Positions 48,424 to 56,653 of a stretch of 64,000 nucleotides of DNA are shown here, piece after piece (position 1 is the first letter of the stretch; every line of letters begins with the position of its first letter). The stretch comes from a virus. The notes under the pieces were generated by a model, which saw only the letters and a list, made by a program, of their open reading frames with translations, made no database searches and was not told where the DNA came from. The position numbers and the translations under genes were made by a program. The stretch spans positions 1 to 64,000 of IMG/VR virus record IMGVR_UViG_3300042301_004349; one strand, given 5' to 3'.

Positions 48424-48817
48424 AGTCTGCTATTGTTTTTGAATCAGCTCTTTCCCATGGATATACAATCCATTCATCTTCAACTACTTCATGAAAGAAT
48501 GTAGGTTGAACTGATGCTGTTAATTTAGTATGAATTGTTGTAAATGGGATTCCATATTTCCAATAATTGTACATTGTAGTTCCAGAATCACAAATATCAT
48601 CAACAACTAGTGTTGTATTATTTATTACCATTCCTGGTTTAAATAATGGGATACTTAATTTATGAGATAGCATTACCATAGGAATTAATCCTCCTCTAGG
48701 CATACCATAAACATGTTTAATATCATAATTGCTGGATAGTATTTGAGCCGCTATATTTTCTATAGCGGCATCAATGTACTCCCAAGTAATAAACCTTTTA
48801 TTAGAATTTTGCTCCAT
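48404..48817 (-). CDS. Phosphoribosyltransferase-like protein
   Basis: The PRPP-binding motif is TLVVDDICDSGTTMYNY (about residues 68-84), typical of type I phosphoribosyltransferases. The N-terminal hood is short (YGMPRGGLIPMVMLSHKLS). 137 residues. The substrate may be a purine base or, given the neighbouring deazaguanine genes, a related base, but this is only a context-based guess. Confidence 0.82.
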   Translation of the reverse strand: MEQNSNKRFITWEYIDAAIENIAAQILSSNYDIKHVYGMPRGGLIPMVMLSHKLSIPLFKPGMVINNTTLVVDDICDSGTTMYNYWKYGIPFTTIHTKLTASVQPTFFHEVVEDEWIVYPWERADSKTIADYAAKGE

Positions 48818-49433
48818 TTACTTCAATTGCATGTAAGAATTCTTCTCTAATTAAATTATCTTTCTCCATAAACACACCACTAAATTTATTTGTAGTCATT
48901 ACAGAACCATGTTTAATACCTCTGTGTGAGCAACAAGTATGTTTACAAGCAATACTAACTGCTACTGATTCACACTGCATTTTATCTGCAACATAATCGT
49001 GAATTTGTGTTGTTAATGATTCTTGCATTTGTGGTCTACGACCAAACCATTCAACAATACGATTCAATTTACTCAAACCAATAACATTTTCAGCAGGAAC
49101 ATATGCTACGGTAGCATAACCTGTAAATGCTAAATTGTGGTGAGCACACATACTAACAATAGGAATACCTGATTGAATTACTAACCCATCGTATCCTTCA
49201 TCATTAGGGAATACTGTAATATTTGGCTCGTCAGTAACAGAACCTACAATTAGATCTTTCAACCATGCCTTAGCAACACGACGAGGTGTATCTACTGTTT
49301 GACGATCTGCTTTATAATCGAATCCAACTGCTGTAAGGAACTGAGCGTATGCTGCAGATGCATTTTCGATCATTTGCTCAATTTCTTCTGGTGTACGAGC
49401 TAGATTACCATTTGATTTTTCTAATAATTTCAT
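48801..49433 (-). CDS. folE: GTP cyclohydrolase I (FolE)
   Basis: Makes dihydroneopterin triphosphate from GTP, the first step to 7-deazaguanines. The zinc ligands are visible in VSMCAHHNLAF (Cys, His-His) and ACKHTCCSHRGI (Cys). Central motifs YVPAENVIGLSKLNRIVEWF and RRPQMQESLTTQI are intact. 210 residues. It is the first enzyme of the queuosine-type pathway encoded nearby. Confidence 0.94.
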   Translation of the reverse strand: MKLLEKSNGNLARTPEEIEQMIENASAAYAQFLTAVGFDYKADRQTVDTPRRVAKAWLKDLIVGSVTDEPNITVFPNDEGYDGLVIQSGIPIVSMCAHHNLAFTGYATVAYVPAENVIGLSKLNRIVEWFGRRPQMQESLTTQIHDYVADKMQCESVAVSIACKHTCCSHRGIKHGSVMTTNKFSGVFMEKDNLIREEFLHAIEVNGAKF

Positions 49434-49434
49434 A

Positions 49435-49530
49435 TTATTTTAATTTATTAATTTGTCTAATCATGTTTACAGCACCAAATGCTGATAGTATTGCTATTAC
49501 AATATAACCTCCAATAATTAATTCTTCCAT
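49435..49530 (-). CDS. Tiny membrane protein, 31 aa
   Basis: MEELIIGGYIVIAILSAFGA then a short basic tail; one transmembrane helix. It fits exactly between queE and folE with one-base gaps. Small, so the call is uncertain. Confidence 0.4.
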   Translation of the reverse strand: MEELIIGGYIVIAILSAFGAVNMIRQINKLK

Positions 49531-49531
49531 A

Positions 49532-50362
49532 TTATACGTTTAATGTTTTATTCCAAGCAGCAATATGCAGTCTTGTCAAACCACGGAAACGATATTTTTT
49601 AGCCATTTCCAAACAGAATTGAGTACGCTCCTCAAACTCAGCAGCATCATCTAAACCAGGCATACAAACAACGTTTTTAAGTGGTATATTAAATGGTACT
49701 ACAAAGTCACGGAATAATTCTTGTACATCTTCTTCTGTACTAATAACGAACTTAAATTGGTAGTTTGAATGTTCCATAATGCGACTAATAGCAGCGGGAA
49801 CAATACGTTGCTTCTCAGTCATACCTGAGTTAGCTAACTTAGGTGAGCAATTAATTTGGTCTAACTGACTGAATAATTCATCTCCAATATAAATTGTACC
49901 ATTTGTTTCAATTTCACTATATGGAGTAATTGAAGTATCTAATTTATACCAGTAATATAGGAAATTACAAATTGCCTCTTGATGTCCCTTAATTGTAGGC
50001 TCACCACCAGTCCAAATAATATGAATATTACCATCTTTAATATCATCATAAACATCCTGTTCTTTCCAACGATCAATTAGATATTGAAAATCTTTATCTT
50101 CACCTCTCCACAACCACTGGCTTGTAGAATCACAAGTCCAAGTTGCTTTACCTTCAGCATGAAGGTCACCAACGAATATTTCTCCATCTTCTAATGTTTG
50201 TTCTTTCATTAACTTGTTGGTAAACATTCTGCTCATACCACAGGTAAGATTACAAACACCAAGACGGACAAAGTAAGAAGGAACTCCAGAAGAAATACCT
50301 TCACCCTGCACACTGTAAAAATCACTACTGATTAGTAGTTTATTTGGATCAATTTTGCTCAT
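49532..50362 (-). CDS. queE: 7-carboxy-7-deazaguanine synthase (QueE, radical SAM)
   Basis: A radical SAM enzyme forming the deazapurine ring (CPH4 to CDG). The N-terminus SSDFYSVQGEGISSGVPSYF is the QueE signature. The radical SAM cluster is seen as CNLTCGMS (two cysteines) with a third Cys after an unusually long insert (TWTCDSTSQWL), and IIWTGGEPTI follows. The C-terminal half is longer than in E. coli. Its start overlaps the upstream microprotein stop (ATGA). Confidence 0.9.
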   Translation of the reverse strand: MSKIDPNKLLISSDFYSVQGEGISSGVPSYFVRLGVCNLTCGMSRMFTNKLMKEQTLEDGEIFVGDLHAEGKATWTCDSTSQWLWRGEDKDFQYLIDRWKEQDVYDDIKDGNIHIIWTGGEPTIKGHQEAICNFLYYWYKLDTSITPYSEIETNGTIYIGDELFSQLDQINCSPKLANSGMTEKQRIVPAAISRIMEHSNYQFKFVISTEEDVQELFRDFVVPFNIPLKNVVCMPGLDDAAEFEERTQFCLEMAKKYRFRGLTRLHIAAWNKTLNV

Positions 50363-50481
50363 TTAAATATTGTTTTTATATAATTGAATATAGGACTAAA
50401 ATTATGCCATTCCAAGATTATAAACATAATGCTTGGATGTCTATCTCCACAAAGTCCTAATACATGGATTATTTCGTGCAT
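50359..50481 (-). CDS. Microprotein with HExxH-type motif, 40 aa
   Basis: It begins MHEIIHVLGLCGDRHPSI and ends in a hydrophobic basic stretch. HEIIHVLGLCGD matches the metzincin-type zinc motif in form but the protein is far too short to be a peptidase. It may be a zinc-binding peptide or translation-coupling leader for queE, since its TGA overlaps the queE ATG. Confidence 0.4.
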   Translation of the reverse strand: MHEIIHVLGLCGDRHPSIMFIILEWHNFSPIFNYIKTIFK

Positions 50482-50482
50482 G

Positions 50483-51328
50483 TTATAATGATTTAATATA
50501 TTGTTCTAATCTATCTTCTGGTTGCCATCCCAATCTTTGGGTAGCATCCTTATTTTTTCTTAGTGTTTTTCTGTAATTACCTTTTTCATCCTTCATATAG
50601 ACTTTTACACAGTAAAATTTATTTATAAACATCTCAGCAACTTCATTTATAGAATAATTTTTACCAGTTCCTAACTCCCAAGCATCTTCATGCTTTTCAT
50701 CATTGAAGGCTACTCTAATTAAACCGTCTACAATATCGTCAACATGAGTAAAATCTCTTCTTTGTTCACCATCACCTACTATTGTTATGGGATAATTTTT
50801 TGCTACTTGTCCTCTCCACCTTCCTATAACTGCGGCCCAATCTCCTTCTAAAATTTCGTTTGGTCCATACACATTATAAAACCGTACAATTTCTGCATTT
50901 AAGCCAAAGGATTGTTTATACATCTTAACAATTTCTTCTCCCATGTGTTTAAAAGCAGCATAAGGGGATTGATAAGGATTATGCCATCTAGAAGAAGAAC
51001 CAGAATAAATAACCTTAGCACCTATTTCATTTGCAAATTTACATACACTTAGAGTACCTTGAGTATTAACTCTAAAAGTTTCTTCTGGGTTTAGAAATGA
51101 AGGTTGGATTCTGCTTAGTGCTGCTAAATGGAAAATTAAATCAAAATCTTTATCCATTAAACCAACACTCTCAATATCACCATAGTAATAATAACAACCT
51201 GGTGTTTCATTTTCTTTTAATCCTATAGAAAGATCATCCAATGAACTGACATTGTATCCTTCTTCTAATAATCTTTTAATAAGATTACTTCCTATAAATC
51301 CATTTCCTCCAGTTACTAATATTTTCAT
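50483..51328 (-). CDS. NAD-dependent sugar epimerase/dehydratase (extended SDR)
   Basis: The Rossmann motif is VTGGNGFIGSNL (residues 5-16). The catalytic site is SGSSSRWHNPYQSPYAAFKH with Y-x3-K (about 128-132), followed by RFYNVYGP. 281 residues. Likely a GalE- or GmD-like nucleotide-sugar enzyme. It may feed the glycosyltransferases at 33-37 kb. Start at MKILVTGG chosen because it begins the fold. Confidence 0.9.
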   Translation of the reverse strand: MKILVTGGNGFIGSNLIKRLLEEGYNVSSLDDLSIGLKENETPGCYYYYGDIESVGLMDKDFDLIFHLAALSRIQPSFLNPEETFRVNTQGTLSVCKFANEIGAKVIYSGSSSRWHNPYQSPYAAFKHMGEEIVKMYKQSFGLNAEIVRFYNVYGPNEILEGDWAAVIGRWRGQVAKNYPITIVGDGEQRRDFTHVDDIVDGLIRVAFNDEKHEDAWELGTGKNYSINEVAEMFINKFYCVKVYMKDEKGNYRKTLRKNKDATQRLGWQPEDRLEQYIKSL

Positions 51329-51346
51329 GGTTGTATAATACACAAA

Positions 51347-51380
51347 TTAAAAAACATCCACCTTTTTAGGGGTGGATGTT
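51347..51380 (-). terminator. Intrinsic terminator after the 51391 gene
   Basis: Minus-strand AACATCCACC-CCTAAAAA-GGTGGATGTT followed by TTTTAA. A 10-bp stem with a T-tract, 10 bases after the stop at 51391. Confidence 0.85.
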
Positions 51381-51390
51381 AAGGAGTGAA

Positions 51391-51627
51391 TTAAGCTTCT
51401 GCTAATTCAGTGTTTTTCATGCGACGACGAGTCAAGTTATACATTGCGTTTGCAATTGTATTGTTTACTCTACGTCTGAAGGATGTAATGTTAGACAAAT
51501 GGCTAACAGAATAACCTGTTTCTTCAGATAATCTTGTCAAATCACCAATACGTTGACGGTGAGTGAAGAATGACAATTTTGCTGTGCGGTTTAAGTAGTT
51601 TGCACGTACTTTAGTTTGATAACTCAT
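51391..51627 (-). CDS. Small basic protein, possible DNA-binding, 78 aa
   Basis: Rich in Arg, Thr and Ser (RANYLNRTAKLSFFTHRQRI), with a possible helix-turn-helix (LSEETGYSVSHLSNITSFRR). It may be a small regulator. It lies downstream of the QueC-like gene and ends with a strong terminator. Confidence 0.55.
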   Translation of the reverse strand: MSYQTKVRANYLNRTAKLSFFTHRQRIGDLTRLSEETGYSVSHLSNITSFRRRVNNTIANAMYNLTRRRMKNTELAEA

Positions 51628-51646
51628 AACTATATTTGATTTTTGT

Positions 51647-52522
51647 TTACGAATTGTGTTCAGCTAATACTTTTTCCACATGAGCCTTAGCTACTTCCCA
51701 TGTTACGGGTCCTGTTTCGTCAGCATATGCTACAGGATCAGGACGTCCTAATTTAATGAATGCTTCAATACGCTCTACTGATGCAGCTGATTTATAATCA
51801 CTAAACCAAGCTGTATAACTTACTCTATCATCTACTTTTATAGAATGTATCATCGGTTTATAAGATGTATTTGTACGAGCATATACTTCATCAAAATTGA
51901 GACCCAAGATATCACAAGATTTTTGCCCATCCTCTAGAATATCAAATTTATTAACTTCAAGATATGGGGTATAATGATATACTAAATCAGCGTCCCAATT
52001 ACCTGCTTTAAATGCTTCAAAATCAACATCACGGAACTCTTGTCTGCAATCAGGATAAATTGCATGATCACCAGCATGGATTCCCATTGCAATGGCTACT
52101 GGTTGTCCTACAGTGCAATCTTCTCCAATATTTTTAGTTGCAACTGATAATGCTACAGCCTGGATTAATGATGAGAATATTTTGTTTCTATTAGGTACAA
52201 CTGTTTCTTTCATGTTGTCCTGTTCGTAATGTCCTTCAGGAACATCACTACCACCAGTTACTAAAGATGAATTTAATAGTTGAGATAAACCATCCAATTT
52301 AATAATTTGAAAGTTTACTTTACATCCATTAAAACAACTTTCATTTTTAGGGCACGTTTCATTAATGTACTCTACTAATGATGTAGCACGCTCTAATTCT
52401 ACTTTGTGTTTTTGACCATAGTCAAATCCTAATGCTGTTACTTGATAGCCGTTAGCTAATAGGTGTAACAATAATGAACTACTGTCCATTCCACCTGACA
52501 GTGATAATACTGCTTGTTTCAT
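51647..52522 (-). CDS. queC: QueC-like PP-loop enzyme lacking the zinc cysteines
   Basis: The N-terminal PP-loop is LSLSGGMDSSSLLLHL (residues 6-21), followed by LGFDYGQKHKVELERA and PNRNKIFSSLI, all characteristic of QueC, which turns CDG into preQ0 via an amide. The C-terminal zinc site is missing: the usual T-x-S-C-Y is TNTSY (217-221), and C-G-x-C-x-x-C-x-x-R-x-x-A-F is DYKSAASVERIEAF (242-255), so all four Cys are replaced. Instead Cys57, Cys63 and Cys67 form a new cluster. The reaction may stop at another product or be a decarboxylation. Confidence 0.85.
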   Translation of the reverse strand: MKQAVLSLSGGMDSSSLLLHLLANGYQVTALGFDYGQKHKVELERATSLVEYINETCPKNESCFNGCKVNFQIIKLDGLSQLLNSSLVTGGSDVPEGHYEQDNMKETVVPNRNKIFSSLIQAVALSVATKNIGEDCTVGQPVAIAMGIHAGDHAIYPDCRQEFRDVDFEAFKAGNWDADLVYHYTPYLEVNKFDILEDGQKSCDILGLNFDEVYARTNTSYKPMIHSIKVDDRVSYTAWFSDYKSAASVERIEAFIKLGRPDPVAYADETGPVTWEVAKAHVEKVLAEHNS

Positions 52523-52552
52523 AGATAATTTTTATTTGTTTGGGATTGTATT

Positions 52553-52585
52553 TATTTATTAAACGCTTACTCCCGTTTAAGCGTT
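52553..52585 (-). terminator. Hairpin after the 70-residue gene
   Basis: Minus-strand AACGCTTA-AACGGGAG-TAAGCGTT followed by TAATAAAT. The stem spans the stop codon at 52577. A terminator with a weak T-tract. Confidence 0.55.
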
Positions 52586-52789
52586 ATCAAACAATGCTTT
52601 GATTTTAAAGAATTGATCTAGAAATGGTTTTTCATAAATGAAAATAATACCATTTTTATAAGGTGAGTGAGCAATAACCTTAGTACTACGTCTTGCTCCT
52701 ACAAGACTAGCATATTCTGCTACTTGTTTTCCTAGACGAGAACCTGCTGGTTTGCCTAGATAATCATAAAGTGAAATCATTAGTTGCAT
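52577..52789 (-). CDS. Unknown small protein, 70 aa
   Basis: Basic and mixed (GKPAGSRLGKQVAEYASLVG, then NGIIFIYEKPFLDQFFKIK). No family is recognised. It lies between the transglycosylase and the QueC-like gene, so it may belong to the DNA-modification pathway. Confidence 0.5.
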   Translation of the reverse strand: MQLMISLYDYLGKPAGSRLGKQVAEYASLVGARRSTKVIAHSPYKNGIIFIYEKPFLDQFFKIKALFDNA

Positions 52790-52794
52790 AACTT

Positions 52795-53580
52795 TTATTT
52801 TATAAATTTTCTAAATTGTTGTACGTTAAATGTAATATCTTCAACCTGCCCACTCAAATCTTTCTCAAAATAATGCTCTAGTTTTTCTTTTGGTTTCCAG
52901 GTCAAACCACTATCAGTGTATCTCTGTCCTTCAGCACCAACTAAAATAGGATTAGACGTATCCACTGATTTAACAAATGTCCAATCTTTATATGACATAA
53001 ATTCTTGTGGTAATGAACATCCTAATAAATGATGATAATGAGATTTTCTAATGGTATTAGACGCAACTAAACGTCTAATAAATTCCATTCTACCATACAT
53101 TGCTGCTTTTAAATGATCCATTCCTTCATATTCTTTCTGATATGCAATACTTGAATGGTTAAAAGCAATATGAGTATAACCTAAGTCTACTAATGTTTGA
53201 TATGTTGTTATTAATTCACCCATATCTTGTCCCTGACACACTGCCATTAAGTTAACACCTTCTGGTAGGTTTGGCTTATGGTTTATCATCCAACTTTTAG
53301 CATTAACTAGAGTTGTTGTTGAATCATTCCAGGCATCAGGTACAATGAATATATCTGGTTTTATTAATTCAATTTTAGACAATAGATCCTCTGTTGTATG
53401 AACTACTCCTTCAAATAGACCATTATCACATATTATAAACCGTTTATCTTTTCTAGATTTTTCAAAAAATAACTTATATTGATCGTATTGATCAATTAAA
53501 TGTGGTAAGCAATAATCATAATCATTCCATTTGTATGCGTTATGCATCAATGCTAATGGTAATTCATGACTAATTTTCAT
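52795..53580 (-). CDS. dpdA: DpdA-like 7-deazaguanine DNA transglycosylase
   Basis: Exchanges guanine in DNA for a 7-deazaguanine, by analogy with tRNA-guanine transglycosylase. The TIM-barrel landmarks are visible: FIICDNGLFEGV (about 48-59, with the Asp), FIVPDAWND (78-86), HHLLGCSLPQEF (183-194, like HLMGVGxP of TGT) and VKSVDTSNP (203-211, like the nucleophile region DSSSP). No zinc site is seen. 261 residues is short, as in phage DpdA groups. It lies in the middle of the deazaguanine genes. Confidence 0.8.
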   Translation of the reverse strand: MKISHELPLALMHNAYKWNDYDYCLPHLIDQYDQYKLFFEKSRKDKRFIICDNGLFEGVVHTTEDLLSKIELIKPDIFIVPDAWNDSTTTLVNAKSWMINHKPNLPEGVNLMAVCQGQDMGELITTYQTLVDLGYTHIAFNHSSIAYQKEYEGMDHLKAAMYGRMEFIRRLVASNTIRKSHYHHLLGCSLPQEFMSYKDWTFVKSVDTSNPILVGAEGQRYTDSGLTWKPKEKLEHYFEKDLSGQVEDITFNVQQFRKFIK

Positions 53581-53857
53581 AATGATGTAATTTAGCTTTT
53601 AATTTATCTATTCTAATTTGACAATACCATTTTCCTAACCAACTAGAAGCATTTTTGTATCTTTCTTCCCAATATTTGATTTCTTTATTAATAGGTTTAT
53701 TGAATTTTTCAAGTATATCAATATCATAATAGCTATTATTTTCTAACATAGCTTCTTCCCAATACCCTTCAGTATAATGGGGGTGTTGTTGTTCATATTC
53801 TTCACGAAGTATTTTACGACGTGCTTTTTCTAGATTTTTTTCAAGTTTCTTACTCAT
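53570..53857 (-). CDS. Unknown basic helical protein, 95 aa
   Basis: N-terminus KKLEKNLEKARRKILREEYE is a charged helix. The rest has several Trp (WEERYKNASSWLGKWYCQIR). No family recognised. It overlaps both the DpdA-like and QueD genes by 8-11 bases. Confidence 0.5.
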   Translation of the reverse strand: MSKKLEKNLEKARRKILREEYEQQHPHYTEGYWEEAMLENNSYYDIDILEKFNKPINKEIKYWEERYKNASSWLGKWYCQIRIDKLKAKLHHYEN

Positions 53858-54311
53858 ATATGGCAGTATTTTTAGCGTGTTCCATGAATTCTACTCTCAC
53901 AACACTAACTCTACCACTAGTTTCTTCCTGAACAAATGTATTTAGTTTTTCAAAGACATATTTTGCAAATTGTTCTGCACCTGTAGCCGGGATTACTCTT
54001 AATTGAATGATTCCTAAATCATTCATTGTTTTAAATCCACCTAATGCAGGATCATCTTCAGCTACTATTGTTGTATGATCAAACATATAATCCATCCATG
54101 CTTTTGGGTTCATACCATCGATATTACCTTTGGCACGTTTCATACCACCAAAATCCCAAACCCAATTTCGTTCGTCTAATTCACCTTCGAACCATACTCT
54201 AAACGATACACCATAACCATGAAGGAACCTACAATGAGTACCTTCTGCTTTCCATTGACGGAACACTGTGCTAAAACCGTCAAACAACTTTGTTGATTGA
54301 TACTTTGCCAT
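53850..54311 (-). CDS. queD: 6-carboxytetrahydropterin synthase (QueD)
   Basis: Converts dihydroneopterin triphosphate to CPH4, the substrate of QueE. Zinc ligands are in FLHGYGVSFRVWFEG, the T-fold strand WVWDFGGMK follows, and FDHTTIVAEDDP carries the catalytic His/Asp. 153 residues, slightly longer than the usual 120. The catalytic Cys region is THCRFLHGYG. Confidence 0.88.
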   Translation of the reverse strand: MAKYQSTKLFDGFSTVFRQWKAEGTHCRFLHGYGVSFRVWFEGELDERNWVWDFGGMKRAKGNIDGMNPKAWMDYMFDHTTIVAEDDPALGGFKTMNDLGIIQLRVIPATGAEQFAKYVFEKLNTFVQEETSGRVSVVRVEFMEHAKNTAIYE

Positions 54312-54312
54312 A

Positions 54313-54531
54313 TTATTTATCTTTTTTTATTGTGATATTTGATCTGAATAAGATACCTGCCATTAGATTTAATCCACATGCTTCCCAGAATCCAATATAT
54401 CTTAATCCAAAAATACTTGGCATTAATTGGTTCCATAAAAATTGTAAAGGTAATCCAAACAGCAATGCTGCTAGAATTAATAATGCTACAATGTAAAATA
54501 CTTGTCCTATTGGTTTCATATCGTTATTCAT
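54313..54531 (-). CDS. Small two-helix membrane protein, 72 aa
   Basis: Two hydrophobic segments (VFYIVALLILAALLFGLPLQ and CGLNLMAGILF) and a basic end. Start MNNDMKPIG at 54531 reduces overlap. Function unknown. Confidence 0.5.
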   Translation of the reverse strand: MNNDMKPIGQVFYIVALLILAALLFGLPLQFLWNQLMPSIFGLRYIGFWEACGLNLMAGILFRSNITIKKDK

Positions 54532-54727
54532 TTTCTGTTCCTTCATTATTTAATTCATCTAATTCTTCTTGATTTACCATTCTCCAGTTTTTATCATCAT
54601 CAATAATGCTATAAACCTGATCCATAATTTCTTCTAACTCTTTAGTTAGTAAAGCAACATCAACATTATCTTCTGTTAATTGAGTTTGGATTTGCTCTGC
54701 TCTATTTAGTAATTCTATTAAGTTCAT
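54524..54727 (-). CDS. Unknown acidic helical protein, 67 aa
   Basis: NLIELLNRAEQIQTQLTEDN then a second helix, ending in a Glu/Asn-rich tail. No family is recognised. Confidence 0.5.
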   Translation of the reverse strand: MNLIELLNRAEQIQTQLTEDNVDVALLTKELEEIMDQVYSIIDDDKNWRMVNQEELDELNNEGTENE

Positions 54728-54924
54728 TTTTTCTTATTTGGAGTGAATTTAAGTATTTCCTCTGACAATACCACTCTTCCTTTGGTATTTCTTGGTTCAT
54801 AGGGGCAGTGTCTACATTGATCACCACAGCAACTACCTCTATTAATGTGGAAGAGCGCAGTAAAAATTACGCGCTCTCCCTCCACATAATAATCAATTTC
54901 GTTTTTTAATTGTTTAGGCTTCAC
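54724..54924 (-). CDS. DUF5522-like Cys-rich small protein, 66 aa
   Basis: The pattern DYYVEGERVIFTALFHINRG followed by SCCGDQCRHCPYEPRN matches DUF5522, a small Cys-rich family common in bacteria and of unknown function. Four cysteines in CCxxxCxxC are likely to bind a metal. It overlaps nrdA. Confidence 0.72.
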   Translation of the reverse strand: MKPKQLKNEIDYYVEGERVIFTALFHINRGSCCGDQCRHCPYEPRNTKGRVVLSEEILKFTPNKKK

Positions 54925-56638
54925 AAGATACGCATTCAGATAAACGTTGTAAATTGTCTCCTCTCAATACAGATTCAGTACGCAAATAATACAATGTTTT
55001 AATACCAGCTTTATGTGCTTCTTTATGTACTTGAGATATCCATTTTGGGGTATCGTTTGGATCAAAACACAAGTTTAATGAAATAGCTTGATCAATATAT
55101 TTTTGTCTAATAGCGTTTTGTTTTACTATTTCTAACTGATTAATTTCTTTAAATGTTAAGAAGATTGATTTTTCTTCATCAGTTAGAATATAACCAGGAA
55201 CGTTAACTACTGATCCTTGATCTTTTAGAATCTGATCCCAAACACTATCAATATTATATCCTTTTTTCTCTAACAGGTCTTCTAGTATTCTATTTCGTTT
55301 AATGAATACACCCTTTGCTGTTTTAAGGTTATATACATTCGCTGGAATTGGTTCAATCGATGGTGACACACCTCCAGAGATATGAGCATTTGATACCGTT
55401 GGTGCAATTGCTAAATGATGTGAATGTCTTAGCCCAGTACCTTTACACCATTCAGGTTCACCATATAGTTCTGCTTGGTCACGTGATGCTTTTAGTGCTT
55501 CTGCCTGAATAAATTCAGATATAACTCTAGTTAAAGCTGATGATTGGATACTTGCAAATGGTAATCCTTTTGATTGTAGTAATGTATGCCATCCTAAAAC
55601 ACCAATTCCAATTGCTCTACCTTTAGTTGCAGAACGAACTGTATTTTCCATGAATTTAATGTTCTTAGCTCTATCAATAAATTCTTGTAATACACCTTCT
55701 AAGAACCAACATGTTACTTCAGGTAATGTCATACCATTCTCAAACTTATAGTCCTTCCACTCACCCCAACGTGCTAAATTCAATGATGATAAGCAACAAA
55801 TAAATGAATGTAGTTCATCTGTGTATAATGAAATCTCACTACAAATATTTGTCATTGATACATGAAGATTTAACTTCTTATATCCTTCAGGATTTGCATT
55901 ATTAACATTATCTTCAAACATGATATAAGGTTCACCAGTTTCAAGACGTGTTTTTAATATCTCACCCCACAAACGCATAGAACGTTCATCTTTATTTTCC
56001 AACTTTTCCATAAATGTGTCATCAACAACAACACATTGGTGTAAATTCAAACACTGGCGATTAACATCACCTTTTGGTCTACGAATTTGTAAGAATTCTT
56101 CAATATCTGGGTGGTTGATGCTTAGATTAACAGATGCTGCACCTCTTCTAACTGATCCTTGATTTGTAGCAAGGATAGTTGAATCATAAATTTTACACCA
56201 AGGCACTACACCTTCAGAAATACCATTATCTTTAATAGCTTTACCTCTACCTCTAATACGAGACACCCCAATACCAACACCACCACCTTGAGATGATAAT
56301 CTCATTAGTTCGGAGTTTGCATCAGCAATACCTTCAATAGAATCACCAACATCAATACCAAAACATGAAATAGGCATTCCACGCTCAGTACCTAAATTTG
56401 ATAATACTGGAGATGCTAAACATAGCCAGTTTTTTACTATTGCTTCATAGAATATTGGTTGCAAATCTTTACGTCTTAATCTACGTGAAGCTGCTTTACT
56501 TACTCTCTTAAATGCACCAAATACATCTTCATCAGGCATCAAATATCCTTTAGAAATCATACTTAATGCTATCTCATCCATCCAGGAAGGAAAATCTTTA
56601 CCTTTAACCCAGGTACTGGTATCTACTTGTATACTCAT
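54914..56638 (-). CDS. nrdA: Ribonucleotide reductase class I alpha (NrdA), compact
   Basis: Reduces ribonucleotides to deoxyribonucleotides. Active-site segments include PISCFGIDVGDSIEGI, LMRLSSQGGGVGIG, GVSPSIEPIPANVYN, and the C-terminal redox pair CVSCEA. At 574 residues it is much shorter than E. coli NrdA (761) and lacks the N-terminal ATP-cone, so it may escape dATP inhibition. It follows nrdB and thioredoxin in the same operon. Confidence 0.93.
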   Translation of the reverse strand: MSIQVDTSTWVKGKDFPSWMDEIALSMISKGYLMPDEDVFGAFKRVSKAASRRLRRKDLQPIFYEAIVKNWLCLASPVLSNLGTERGMPISCFGIDVGDSIEGIADANSELMRLSSQGGGVGIGVSRIRGRGKAIKDNGISEGVVPWCKIYDSTILATNQGSVRRGAASVNLSINHPDIEEFLQIRRPKGDVNRQCLNLHQCVVVDDTFMEKLENKDERSMRLWGEILKTRLETGEPYIMFEDNVNNANPEGYKKLNLHVSMTNICSEISLYTDELHSFICCLSSLNLARWGEWKDYKFENGMTLPEVTCWFLEGVLQEFIDRAKNIKFMENTVRSATKGRAIGIGVLGWHTLLQSKGLPFASIQSSALTRVISEFIQAEALKASRDQAELYGEPEWCKGTGLRHSHHLAIAPTVSNAHISGGVSPSIEPIPANVYNLKTAKGVFIKRNRILEDLLEKKGYNIDSVWDQILKDQGSVVNVPGYILTDEEKSIFLTFKEINQLEIVKQNAIRQKYIDQAISLNLCFDPNDTPKWISQVHKEAHKAGIKTLYYLRTESVLRGDNLQRLSECVSCEA

Positions 56639-56653
56639 CTTATAATTTTAATT

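Noticed and set aside
50359-50481. Zinc metallopeptidase
   Set aside because: The HExxH motif is present but a 40-residue protein cannot form the peptidase fold.
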